Source of the DNA: Gammaproteobacteria bacterium
Lineage (GTDB): Bacteria > Pseudomonadota > Gammaproteobacteria > Steroidobacterales > Steroidobacteraceae
Direction of reading: 5' to 3'
DNA: 6,190 nucleotides
Assembly (NCBI GenBank): GCA_005877705.1
Contig: VBNY01000238.1
Coordinates: forward strand, 1-6,190
The notes below the pieces were generated by a model, which saw only the letters and a list, made by a program, of their open reading frames with translations, searched no databases and was not told where the DNA came from. Shown piece by piece: positions 1 to 4,618 of this stretch. Each line of letters opens with the position of its first letter. Position 1 is the first letter of the stretch. Position numbers and translations under genes: made by a program.

Positions 1-373
1 CCGCGGCGAGCAGATCGTAAACCTTCAATGCGGGAGCATCGCTGCCGATGAAAATGATCTGTTGACAACCGCGCGCGCGCAGCGCGGCGTCGAGCGCGTT
101 CAGCCGTTGTCCGAGATTGCCTTCGCATTGCGGTTCTACCCGTGCCGGGCGGGCGAGCAGTCCCTCGGCCCACGGAACATCCTCCGGGCTGGCCGGCGCG
201 ATGACGAGCTCGCCGGGCCACTCAGCCGCATCCTCCAGCGCGCACTCGAGGAGCGCCGAGGCGATTGCGAGCGCCCGCGCGGCGCCGAGCGTCCGGGCGA
301 GCCGCTGCTTGCCGTTCCCGAGCGTGGGGCGCCGGCAGAACAAGACGAGGACCGCGGTGGACAAGCGATTCAT
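1..373 (-). CDS. DUF2064 / TIGR04282-family glycosyltransferase-like protein, N-terminal part (cut by left edge)
   Basis: Translating the minus strand from the ATG at 371-373 gives 124 open codons that continue past the left edge. The start (MNRLSTAVLVLFCRRPTLG) has the beta-strand plus glycine-loop look of the nucleotide-sugar-transferase-like fold. It is followed by GKQRLARTLG, the counterpart of the family's GxxKTRLxxxLG, with Gln where Thr is usual. Around residues 85-92 lies GNLGQRLN, resembling the family's GDLGERM segment. Around residues 107-114 lies FIGSDAPA, matching the family's IGSDxPxL acidic metal/substrate motif. The family has been called rSAM/selenodomain-associated transferase 1; its substrate is not established. 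A purine-rich GGGGGAA lies just upstream of the ATG. The gene sits 56 bp downstream of the patatin gene on the same strand; a CATAAT -10-like hexamer (complement of 416-421) lies in that gap, so it may have its own promoter. The family call is from motif memory, without an alignment. Confidence 0.8.
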   Translation of the reverse strand, partial: MNRLSTAVLVLFCRRPTLGNGKQRLARTLGAARALAIASALLECALEDAAEWPGELVIAPASPEDVPWAEGLLARPARVEPQCEGNLGQRLNALDAALRARGCQQIIFIGSDAPALKVYDLLAA

Positions 374-429
374 GGATTCCCCCGCACCGGCGAGCAAGCG
401 CGCGGCTGCCCGCACATTATGCGCCCGCC

Positions 430-1446
430 TCAGCCGTCGGCCTGGCTCCGGGTGCTGCCGAGCAGCGGCGAGTCGGCAGGCAGGGACGCGAGCCGCCGTG
501 ACGCATACTCGTACCCGGCGTCGATGGCGCGCTCGAACGCGCTCCAGTTGAGCATGTCGATCTGGGCGAGCGGCGGCTGCAGCAGCAGATCGCTCTTCTC
601 CCGGTGCGCGGCCGTCATGGCGGAGCTGTTCACCATTCCCGCGCGCCACAGGATCTGAAAGATGTTCGGGCGGCGGCGTTGCTCGCGCAACCAGCTCAGC
701 AGCTGCCACGGCAGCGGCACGTCGGCCTCGTCCGCCTCGGACGTGAAGGCGCGGTCGGCGCCGACGTCGCAGCCGATGACGGGGCCGCGTCCGAGCTCGC
801 GCATGGCATCGACCGGAAGATTGTTCATCGTGCCGCCGTCGACCAGCACTTCGCCCCGGTGGGGCACCGGCGGCAGCACCCCCGGGATGGCCACCGAGGC
901 GCGCAGCCACCGCCACAGCTCACCGCGGCGGTGCACGACCGAGTGGCCGGTGGTGAGATTCGAGGACACGCAGAAGAAATCGAGCGGCAGGTCCTCAATC
1001 GTCAGGTCACCGAAGGCGTGGCGCAGCATCCTGGTGACGCGGCGACCGGACACGAGCGACACCAGCGGCAGCGTGTAGTCGCGCAGCGGCTTGGCCTCGA
1101 CGAACGCCCGGCGAAAGCGCTCCGTCAGCTCCTCGATGCTCCAGCGCTGCGCAACGCCGGCGCCGAGGATCGCCCCCATGCTGGTGCCGCCGACGAGATC
1201 GATGCGAATTCCGGCCTCGCGCAGCGCCTTCACGATGCCGATATGCGCAAAGCCCCGAGCGCCTCCGCCGGAGAGCACTATGCCGACACCGCGGCCGGTG
1301 AGCAGGCGGGCGACGCGCGCTATGTCGGATGCGCGCGCGACGTGGTGGTGGGCCATGGCCGGCTGCTTGTCGAGCCAGCGGGCCGCGACGCCGCGCATGA
1401 GCTCGCCGTCATGCAGCAGCACGAGCTCCGCGCGTTGCGGGGCCAT
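430..1446 (-). CDS. C-terminal fragment: patatin-like phospholipase domain
   Basis: This frame carries the full serine hydrolase domain. The oxyanion-hole motif GGGARG is at 1252-1269, the nucleophile elbow GTSMG (catalytic Ser) at 1174-1188, and the DGG motif carrying the catalytic Asp at 832-840. This is the Ser-Asp dyad order expected for patatin/RssA/NTE proteins. Upstream of GGGARG comes AHHHVARASDIARVARLLTG, the segment that normally precedes the patatin domain in this family; the C-terminal part (IFQILWRAGMVNSSAM) is also family-like. The expected activity is acyl hydrolysis of phospholipids or lysophospholipids, probably at the inner face of the membrane; no signal peptide or obvious membrane helix is visible in this half. 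The ATG at 1444-1446 is the first in-frame Met after the likely frameshift, has only weak ribosome-binding potential, and is given as a convenience boundary. The frame itself is open further upstream to 1632. If the frameshift is real, this half would need reinitiation to be made. Confidence 0.8.
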   Translation of the reverse strand: MAPQRAELVLLHDGELMRGVAARWLDKQPAMAHHHVARASDIARVARLLTGRGVGIVLSGGGARGFAHIGIVKALREAGIRIDLVGGTSMGAILGAGVAQRWSIEELTERFRRAFVEAKPLRDYTLPLVSLVSGRRVTRMLRHAFGDLTIEDLPLDFFCVSSNLTTGHSVVHRRGELWRWLRASVAIPGVLPPVPHRGEVLVDGGTMNNLPVDAMRELGRGPVIGCDVGADRAFTSEADEADVPLPWQLLSWLREQRRRPNIFQILWRAGMVNSSAMTAAHREKSDLLLQPPLAQIDMLNWSAFERAIDAGYEYASRRLASLPADSPLLGSTRSQADG

Positions 1447-2213
1447 GCTCGACTCGTGAGGTGGCCGGCATCGCTGCCCGCGCGCGCGAGCAACAGCAGC
1501 GCATCCGCCTGCCGCACACACAGGTTGCTCCAGCGCCCCGGGCTGGAGTCGGAAACGTAGACGACGTAGTCGTTGGCGGATTCGATCCTGTGGAACCAGT
1601 GGCTGGTGTGAGACCCGGCCCGCACACTCCATACCAGCTCCGTGCGCCCGAACCCGGAGAGCGCCTTCACGAACTCGGCGGCGAAGCCCGCCACATCGAC
1701 TTCCACGCTTTGCGGCAGCAGCGTGAAGGTGCGCGCGCCGTGTAAGCCCCCACGCGCTCGCGATTGCGACAGCTCGAGCCGATCGACGGTCAGGCGCGCG
1801 ATGCGCAGCATCGCCTCCGGGTGTTGGCGGAATATGCGGTTGAAGGCTTCACTCGAGAGTCGCGCGAGCTCCGTGTCGCGCAGCGCCACGACGTGCGCGT
1901 TGCGCGGGCGGCCCGAGATCAGTCCCATCTCACCGACCGTATCGCCGGCGACGATGCGTCCCCAGAAACGCCGCCGATCCCGGTCATCGGGCGAGAAGGC
2001 GCCGAGGCATCCGCTCAACACCACGTAGAGGGCATCCGGAGGCTCGCCGGCGTTGAACAGCGTCGCCCCTCCGGGCAGAGACATCCACTGCGCCTCGCGC
2101 GCGATCTCGCGAAGCAGCGCGTAGTCGAGACCTCTGAACAGCGGCAGCTCGTTCAGCACCAGGCTCAGATCGGAGCGCCGCAGCGCGGTCTCTTCGGGAC
2201 TGTCGCCTGCCAT
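1320..2213 (-). CDS. N-terminal fragment: cyclic-nucleotide-binding domain plus linker of the split patatin protein
   Basis: This frame opens at ATG 2211-2213. Residues about 22-145 form a Crp/cNMP-binding-type beta-roll: LFRGLDYALL at the start, FNAGEPPDALYVVLSG around 53-68, and the phosphate-binding-cassette-like GEMGLISGRPRNAHV at 94-108. The usual form is GE(M/L)xLxxxxPRxA; here Asn follows the Arg. A C-helix-like segment (MLRIARLTVDRLELS) follows at 135-149. Residues about 160-245 match the domain between cNMP and patatin modules in NTE-like proteins (FVKALSGFGRTELVW, SHWFHRIESANDYVVYVSD, LCVRQADALLLLARA). After roughly residue 250 the composition becomes Ser/Arg/Thr-rich and does not fit the family, so the last 120-odd bases of this frame are probably out-of-frame reading. 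No Shine-Dalgarno sequence precedes the ATG. Whether the domain binds cAMP, cGMP or nothing cannot be read from the sequence. Confidence 0.8.
   Translation of the reverse strand: MAGDSPEETALRRSDLSLVLNELPLFRGLDYALLREIAREAQWMSLPGGATLFNAGEPPDALYVVLSGCLGAFSPDDRDRRRFWGRIVAGDTVGEMGLISGRPRNAHVVALRDTELARLSSEAFNRIFRQHPEAMLRIARLTVDRLELSQSRARGGLHGARTFTLLPQSVEVDVAGFAAEFVKALSGFGRTELVWSVRAGSHTSHWFHRIESANDYVVYVSDSSPGRWSNLCVRQADALLLLARAGSDAGHLTSRAWPRNARSSCCCMTASSCAASRPAGSTSSRPWPTTTSRAHPT
1449..1490 (-). other. Likely position of the one-base frameshift in the patatin gene
   Basis: On the minus strand, sequence fitting the family leaves one frame and continues in the frame one base back between about 1490 and 1449. 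The alternating CG run at 1479-1488 and the short C/G runs beside it are likely slip points. I cannot place the lost base more exactly, because both frames give plausible linker residues here (GSDAGHLTS in one, RGQRCRPPHE in the other). I see no X-XXY-YYZ slippery heptamer at the junction. Confidence 0.6.
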
Positions 2214-2220
2214 TGCCGCT

Positions 2221-2226
2221 ATATTA
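2221..2226 (-). promoter_or_regulatory. Candidate -10 element for the patatin gene, possibly leaderless
   Basis: The minus strand reads TAATAT seven bases before the ATG at 2213 (overlapping AATAAT at 2223-2228) in a conspicuous AT-rich patch within otherwise GC-rich sequence. Its TAnnnT form and distance would place transcription initiation at or next to the start codon. No ribosome-binding sequence is present. No convincing -35 hexamer is visible at 16-18 bp. Confidence 0.3.
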
Positions 2227-2347
2227 TTGTCTGAAAGTCGCCTGCGGCTGTTCTTTGTCTGTCGAAAGCGGCCTGCGGCTGTCGATTGTCTGTCGAAAGC
2301 GGCCTGCGGCTGTCGATTCTCAGCTGCAAGCGGCCGCGGCCCTTGCA
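2227..2347. repeat. Tandem 31-bp repeat, two identical copies flanked by two degenerate copies
   Basis: Copies at 2255-2285 and 2286-2316 are identical over 31 bases. A shorter diverged copy lies at 2227-2254 and a degenerate one at 2317-2347. The core GCCTGCGGCTG occurs at 2240-2250, 2271-2281 and 2302-2312, exactly 31 bp apart. Each perfect copy holds an inverted repeat: arms TCGAAAGC / GCTGTCGA (one mismatch) around an 8-base loop, at 2262-2285 and 2293-2316. The array lies directly upstream of the patatin start codon, so it could affect that gene's transcription. I do not recognise it as a named repeat family; it lacks the GTAG head of REP elements. Confidence 0.9.
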
Positions 2348-2349
2348 GC
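2323..2349. repeat. Inverted repeat, 8-bp perfect arms
   Basis: GCTGCAAG at 2323-2330 is the exact reverse complement of CTTGCAGC at 2342-2349. The 11-base spacer is pure G/C (CGGCCGCGGCC) and can itself pair further. It overlaps the degenerate fourth copy of the 31-bp repeat. No T-tract follows on either strand, so I do not call it a terminator. Confidence 0.75.
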
Positions 2350-2351
2350 CC

Positions 2352-2379
2352 GTGAGCAAAATGCGTGGCTTTTGCTCAC
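2352..2379. repeat. Inverted repeat, 10-bp perfect arms with 8-base spacer
   Basis: GTGAGCAAAA (2352-2361) and TTTTGCTCAC (2370-2379) are perfect reverse complements around TGCGTGGC. The A/T-rich part of the stem is at the loop end, the reverse of an intrinsic terminator, and no U-tract follows. It could be a protein-binding operator for the patatin gene or a structural element in a transcript; the sequence does not decide. Confidence 0.75.
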
Positions 2380-2401
2380 TCGACCCGCGAGCAGCGGGGC
2401 T

Positions 2402-2468
2402 CCCGGGAAATTGTGCGTCTTGATCGGCGGCCGGCGCTCACCAATCGGGCAGGGCACAATTTCATGGG
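2402..2468. repeat. Long-spaced inverted repeat, 10-bp perfect arms
   Basis: GAAATTGTGC (2407-2416) and GCACAATTTC (2454-2463) are perfect reverse complements, 37 bases apart. Beyond a small internal mismatch, CCC at 2402-2404 faces GGG at 2466-2468, extending the potential stem. The spacer holds GGCGGCCGGCGC, which can form its own small stem. In RNA this would be a long hairpin with a branched top. Confidence 0.65.
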
Positions 2469-2473
2469 GTGCT

Positions 2474-2493
2474 GCCAAAGGCGCGACTTTGGC
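2474..2493 (-). terminator. Hairpin shortly after the thiolase stop; possible weak terminator
   Basis: GCCAAAG (2474-2480) and CTTTGGC (2487-2493) are perfect 7-bp arms around a 6-base GCGCGA loop. On the minus strand the hairpin begins 14 bases after the thiolase stop codon, a typical place for a 3' end. It lacks the U-tract of an intrinsic terminator, so it may only protect the 3' end or assist Rho-dependent termination. Confidence 0.35.
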
Positions 2494-2507
2494 TCGCTCA
2501 ACGCCGC

Positions 2508-3791
2508 TCAGCGCTCGAGGATCGCCGTAACCCCCATGCCGCCGGCCGTGCAGGCGGACAGCAGTCCGCGCTTGGCTCGGGCGTCGCCGGCCAGGATCTT
2601 GGCGAGCGTGGCGAGAATTCGGGTCCCGGTAGCGGCGAATGGATGACCGATGGCAACGCTGCCCCCCTTCACGTTGAGCCGCGCACGGTCGATGCCGCCG
2701 AGCGGCGCCTGCAGGCCGAGCGCGTCACGGCAGAATTCGGGCGACTGCCAGGCCTTGAGCGTGCACAGCACCTGTGCCGCGAAGGCTTCGTGCAGCTCGT
2801 AGTAATCGAAATCCTGCAGCTTGAGGCCTGCGTCCTGCAGCATGGCGGAAACGGCGTAGGCCGGCGCCATCAACAATCCTTCCTTGCCACTCGCAAAGTC
2901 CACGGCCCACACCTTGCCGTAGCGCAGATAGGCCTGCACCGGCAGGTTGCGCTTGGCGGCCCACTCCTCCGAGGCGAGCAACACCGCGCTCGCGCCGTCG
3001 GTGAGCGGCGTGCTGTTGCCGGCGGTGAGCGTGCCGTCGGCAGCGAAGCTCGGCCGCAGTTTGGCGAGCTTCTCCAGCGAGGTGTCCGCGCGGATGTTGT
3101 TATCGACCTTCAGACCGAGGTACTCCACGACGAGATCGTCATAGAAACCCTCGCGCCAGGCGGCCGCGGCCCTGGTGTGACTCTCGTAAGCGAGGCGATC
3201 CTGATCCTCACGCGCGACCTTCCACCTCTTCGCCGTGAGCTCCGTGCTCTGCCCCATCGACAGCCCGGTGCGCGGCTCGACGACCGCCGGCAGGACGGGC
3301 TTGAAATGCCGCGGCCGCAATCCGAACCAGGGGGTGAGGCGCTGCAAGAGCGACCGCCCCCGGTAGCTCGCCAGCAGCAGCTGCTGGTAGGAGCGCGGGT
3401 ACACGATCGGGGTGTCGCTGATCGTGTCCGTGCCCCCCGCGAGGCCCGCCTCGATCTGGCCGAGCGCGATCTTGTTGCCGATCGCGATCGCCGCTTCGAG
3501 GCTCGTGCCGCAGGCGCGCTGCATATCGAGGCCCGGGGTCTGCGGATCGAGCCCGGATGAGAGCACGCACTCGCGCGTGAGGCTGTAGTCCTTGGAATGC
3601 TTCATGACCGCGCCGGCGGCCACGTCGCCGAGACGCTCGCCCTGCAGCTTGAAGCGCTCGACCACGGCGCGGAACACGGCGGTGAGCATCTCCTGGTTGC
3701 CGATCGTGGCGTACGCTGTGTACGACCTGGCGAACGGAATCCGTACGCCGCCGACGACGGCGACGCGTCTTACGCTTGAGCCGACCAGCAT
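2508..3791 (-). CDS. Thiolase, FadI/FadA2 type (acetyl-CoA C-acyltransferase)
   Basis: The gene encodes a 427-residue thiolase, close to E. coli FadI (436) and the mycobacterial FadA2 type. The expected reaction is cleavage of 3-oxoacyl-CoA by CoA to acetyl-CoA and a shortened acyl-CoA, or the reverse condensation, in the cytoplasm. Visible landmarks: RIPFAR at 17-22; acyl-accepting Cys94 in QRACGTS; AGGTDT at 118-123; GLSMG at 176-180; NSTPLTDGAS at 259-268; His334 in LHEAF (the HEAF form used by FadI and trifunctional-protein beta subunits, not NEAF); His383 in IGHPFAATG; and the second catalytic Cys414 in SACTAGGMG. All four catalytic positions are intact. The start at 3789-3791 is supported by GGAGGA just upstream and by RRVAVVGGVRIPFAR beginning at once. 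It is transcribed divergently from the dienelactone hydrolase gene. No FadJ/FadB-type partner is in view, so chain-length range and pathway remain open. Confidence 0.93.
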   Translation of the reverse strand: MLVGSSVRRVAVVGGVRIPFARSYTAYATIGNQEMLTAVFRAVVERFKLQGERLGDVAAGAVMKHSKDYSLTRECVLSSGLDPQTPGLDMQRACGTSLEAAIAIGNKIALGQIEAGLAGGTDTISDTPIVYPRSYQQLLLASYRGRSLLQRLTPWFGLRPRHFKPVLPAVVEPRTGLSMGQSTELTAKRWKVAREDQDRLAYESHTRAAAAWREGFYDDLVVEYLGLKVDNNIRADTSLEKLAKLRPSFAADGTLTAGNSTPLTDGASAVLLASEEWAAKRNLPVQAYLRYGKVWAVDFASGKEGLLMAPAYAVSAMLQDAGLKLQDFDYYELHEAFAAQVLCTLKAWQSPEFCRDALGLQAPLGGIDRARLNVKGGSVAIGHPFAATGTRILATLAKILAGDARAKRGLLSACTAGGMGVTAILER

Positions 3792-3794
3792 GAA

Positions 3795-3800
3795 TCCTCC
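3795..3800 (-). promoter_or_regulatory. Ribosome-binding site of the thiolase gene
   Basis: The minus strand reads GGAGGA three bases before the ATG at 3789-3791, a strong but closely spaced Shine-Dalgarno sequence that fixes this start. Confidence 0.75.
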
Positions 3801-3862
3801 GGCGCGAAGGCCGTTAGGATGCCACGGTCAAGTCAACGAAGCCATCGATGCCGCAGGTGCGG

Positions 3863-3868
3863 TATTCT
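3863..3868 (+). promoter_or_regulatory. Candidate -10 element for the dienelactone hydrolase-gabD unit
   Basis: TATTCT lies 30 bases upstream of the ATG at 3899 and fits the TAnnnT pattern, giving a leader of about 20-25 bases. The 16-18 bp upstream position shows no TTGACA-like hexamer, so this is a weak call. Confidence 0.3.
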
Positions 3869-3898
3869 TCTCGACCCAGCCGCGCTCAAGAGTGTGTC

Positions 3899-4582
3899 AT
3901 GGGCGAATTCACCACGATCATGGCCCGTGACGGCCACGAGTTTCAGGCCTACCTCGCCGCACCTCCCGGCCGCCCGCGCGGGGCGATCGTCGTGATTCAG
4001 GAGATCTTCGGCATCAACAGCCACATACGCGGCGTGACGGACGATTTCGCCGCGCAAGGCTACACGGGCATCGCGCCTTCGCTGTTCGACCGCGTCCGCC
4101 GTGGCATCCAGCTCGGGTACTCCCCGCAGGACATGCAGGAAGGCTTCGGCTACCTACAGCAGCTCAAGCTGGAACAGACTCTGAAGGATCTCGCGGCGGC
4201 GGTCGCCGTTGTGAAGCACTCGGGCCGTGTTGGCACGGTCGGTTACTGCTGGGGCGGGGCCATGTCTTATGTGGCCGCGTGCGAGCTGCCGGTCGCCTGC
4301 GCGGTGGTGTATTACGGCAAGGTCGGCAACTACCTCGACAGGAAGCCGCGGCGCCCGGTCCTCTATCACTTCGGTACCGAGGACACGAGCATCCCGCTCA
4401 GCGATGTCGACAAGGCGAAGGCGGCGCACCCCGAGGGCGTGTTCTACTTGTATGAAGGGGCAGCTCACGGCTTCAACTGCGAGCAGCGCGCAAGCTACAA
4501 CCCGCAGGCCGCGGCGCTCGCCCGCCAACGCACCCTTGAATTCCTCGCTCGCTATGTCGCGGGTGAGGATCAGACTCCTTAG
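3899..4582 (+). CDS. Dienelactone hydrolase family protein
   Basis: The gene encodes a 227-residue alpha/beta hydrolase, slightly shorter than the roughly 236 residues of Pseudomonas carboxymethylenebutenolidase (ClcD). The Cys-His-Asp triad is visible: Cys117 in the elbow GYCWGG, Asp162 in FGTEDTSIP and His190 in AAHGFNC. Glu35 in QEIFGIN corresponds to the conserved glutamate that interacts with the nucleophilic Cys in this family. The classical reaction opens dienelactone to maleylacetate in chlorocatechol breakdown, but most genomic members have unknown substrates, and no chlorocatechol genes are in view. No signal peptide is seen; it should be cytoplasmic. The ATG at 3899 is chosen because MGEFTTIMARDGHEFQAYL matches the usual family N-terminus. 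The frame extends to an upstream ATG at 3848, but that would add 17 unconserved residues and overlap the proposed -10. The Shine-Dalgarno is weak (AAGAG at 3888-3892). It ends 36 bp before gabD and is probably cotranscribed with it. Confidence 0.9.
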   Translation: MGEFTTIMARDGHEFQAYLAAPPGRPRGAIVVIQEIFGINSHIRGVTDDFAAQGYTGIAPSLFDRVRRGIQLGYSPQDMQEGFGYLQQLKLEQTLKDLAAAVAVVKHSGRVGTVGYCWGGAMSYVAACELPVACAVVYYGKVGNYLDRKPRRPVLYHFGTEDTSIPLSDVDKAKAAHPEGVFYLYEGAAHGFNCEQRASYNPQAAALARQRTLEFLARYVAGEDQTP

Positions 4583-4607
4583 GTGAGTGATTTTCGGCCA
4601 CGAGTTT

Positions 4608-4611
4608 GGAG
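4608..4611 (+). promoter_or_regulatory. Ribosome-binding site that decides the gabD start
   Basis: GGAG at 4608-4611 sits seven bases before the ATG at 4619, an ideal spacing. This favours ATG 4619 over the in-frame GTG at 4583, which directly abuts the upstream stop codon. Confidence 0.65.
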
Positions 4612-4618
4612 CCCGATC

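Larger units (their letters stand above)
430..2213 (-). pseudogene. Frameshifted cyclic-nucleotide-binding / patatin-like phospholipase (NTE-type), whole locus
   Basis: Two minus-strand reading frames together encode one recognisable protein of about 594 residues: an N-terminal cNMP-binding domain, a linker domain, and a C-terminal patatin phospholipase. This is the architecture of bacterial NTE-family proteins. The N-terminal half reads in one frame from the ATG at 2211-2213 and keeps sensible sequence to about LLLLARAGSDAG (near 1464-1495). The conserved sequence then resumes in another frame at about APQRAELVLLH (near 1411-1443). The frame change equals one missing base in the reading direction. 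Neither frame alone gives the full protein: the first ends at 1320 in a Ser/Arg/Thr-rich tail that looks out of frame. Both catalytic and ligand-binding motifs are intact, so this is either a recent inactivating mutation or an error in the sequence. Possible indel hot spots are the alternating CG tract at 1479-1488 and the adjacent short G/C runs. The stop is TGA at 430-432. Confidence 0.85.
2214..2507. other. Structured intergenic region between thiolase and patatin genes
   Basis: This 294-bp gap between two same-strand genes has no credible coding sequence. It is occupied almost end to end by the 31-bp tandem repeat array and four further inverted repeats listed separately, giving about seven consecutive potential hairpins. 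It must contain whatever ends thiolase transcription and starts the patatin gene. The plus-strand reading frame that spans 2213-2530 owes its openness to the repeats and looks like no protein I know. Confidence 0.7.
3792..3898. promoter_or_regulatory. Divergent promoter region between thiolase and dienelactone hydrolase genes
   Basis: These 107 bases separate divergently read genes, so both promoters should lie here or run into the coding ends. The minus strand holds a direct repeat TTGACTTGAC (complement of 3827-3836) with two overlapping -35-like hexamers, but no good -10 at 16-18 bp. An 8-bp palindrome CATCGATG sits at 3843-3850. A shared regulator is possible, but I recognise no known operator such as the FadR or PsrA type. 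Confidence 0.4.

Noticed and set aside
62..658. A 198-codon plus-strand open frame at the left end.
   Set aside because: It overlaps on the opposite strand both the transferase fragment and the end of the patatin gene, and its composition is atypical, with no motif.
604..1560. A 318-codon plus-strand open frame opposite the patatin domain.
   Set aside because: It has no family-like motif and lies antisense to the patatin catalytic core.
1320..1632. Programmed -1 ribosomal frameshifting in the patatin gene.
   Set aside because: The offset fits -1, but I found no convincing slippery heptamer with a downstream structure at the junction, and the overlap does not resemble known recoding sites.
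2227..2347. CRISPR array or integron attC site as an explanation for the repeats.
   Set aside because: Copies are directly adjacent with no unique spacers, and the GTTRRRY / RYYYAAC ends of attC sites are absent.
2213..2530. A 105-codon plus-strand frame covering the repeat region.
   Set aside because: It is open because of the 31-bp repeats, has no ribosome-binding site, and resembles no known protein.
2469..3560. A 363-codon plus-strand open frame opposite the thiolase gene.
   Set aside because: It mirrors the thiolase codon pattern and is rich in Arg, Gly and Glu without a domain; the thiolase on the other strand has all its catalytic residues.
3848..3898. Upstream ATG extending the dienelactone hydrolase by 17 residues.
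   Set aside because: The added residues do not match the family, and the extension covers the likely promoter.
4583..4618. Alternative GTG start for gabD directly after the hydrolase stop codon.
   Set aside because: It would add 12 residues absent from GabD homologs, while ATG 4619 has GGAG at seven bases and matches the E. coli N-terminus.
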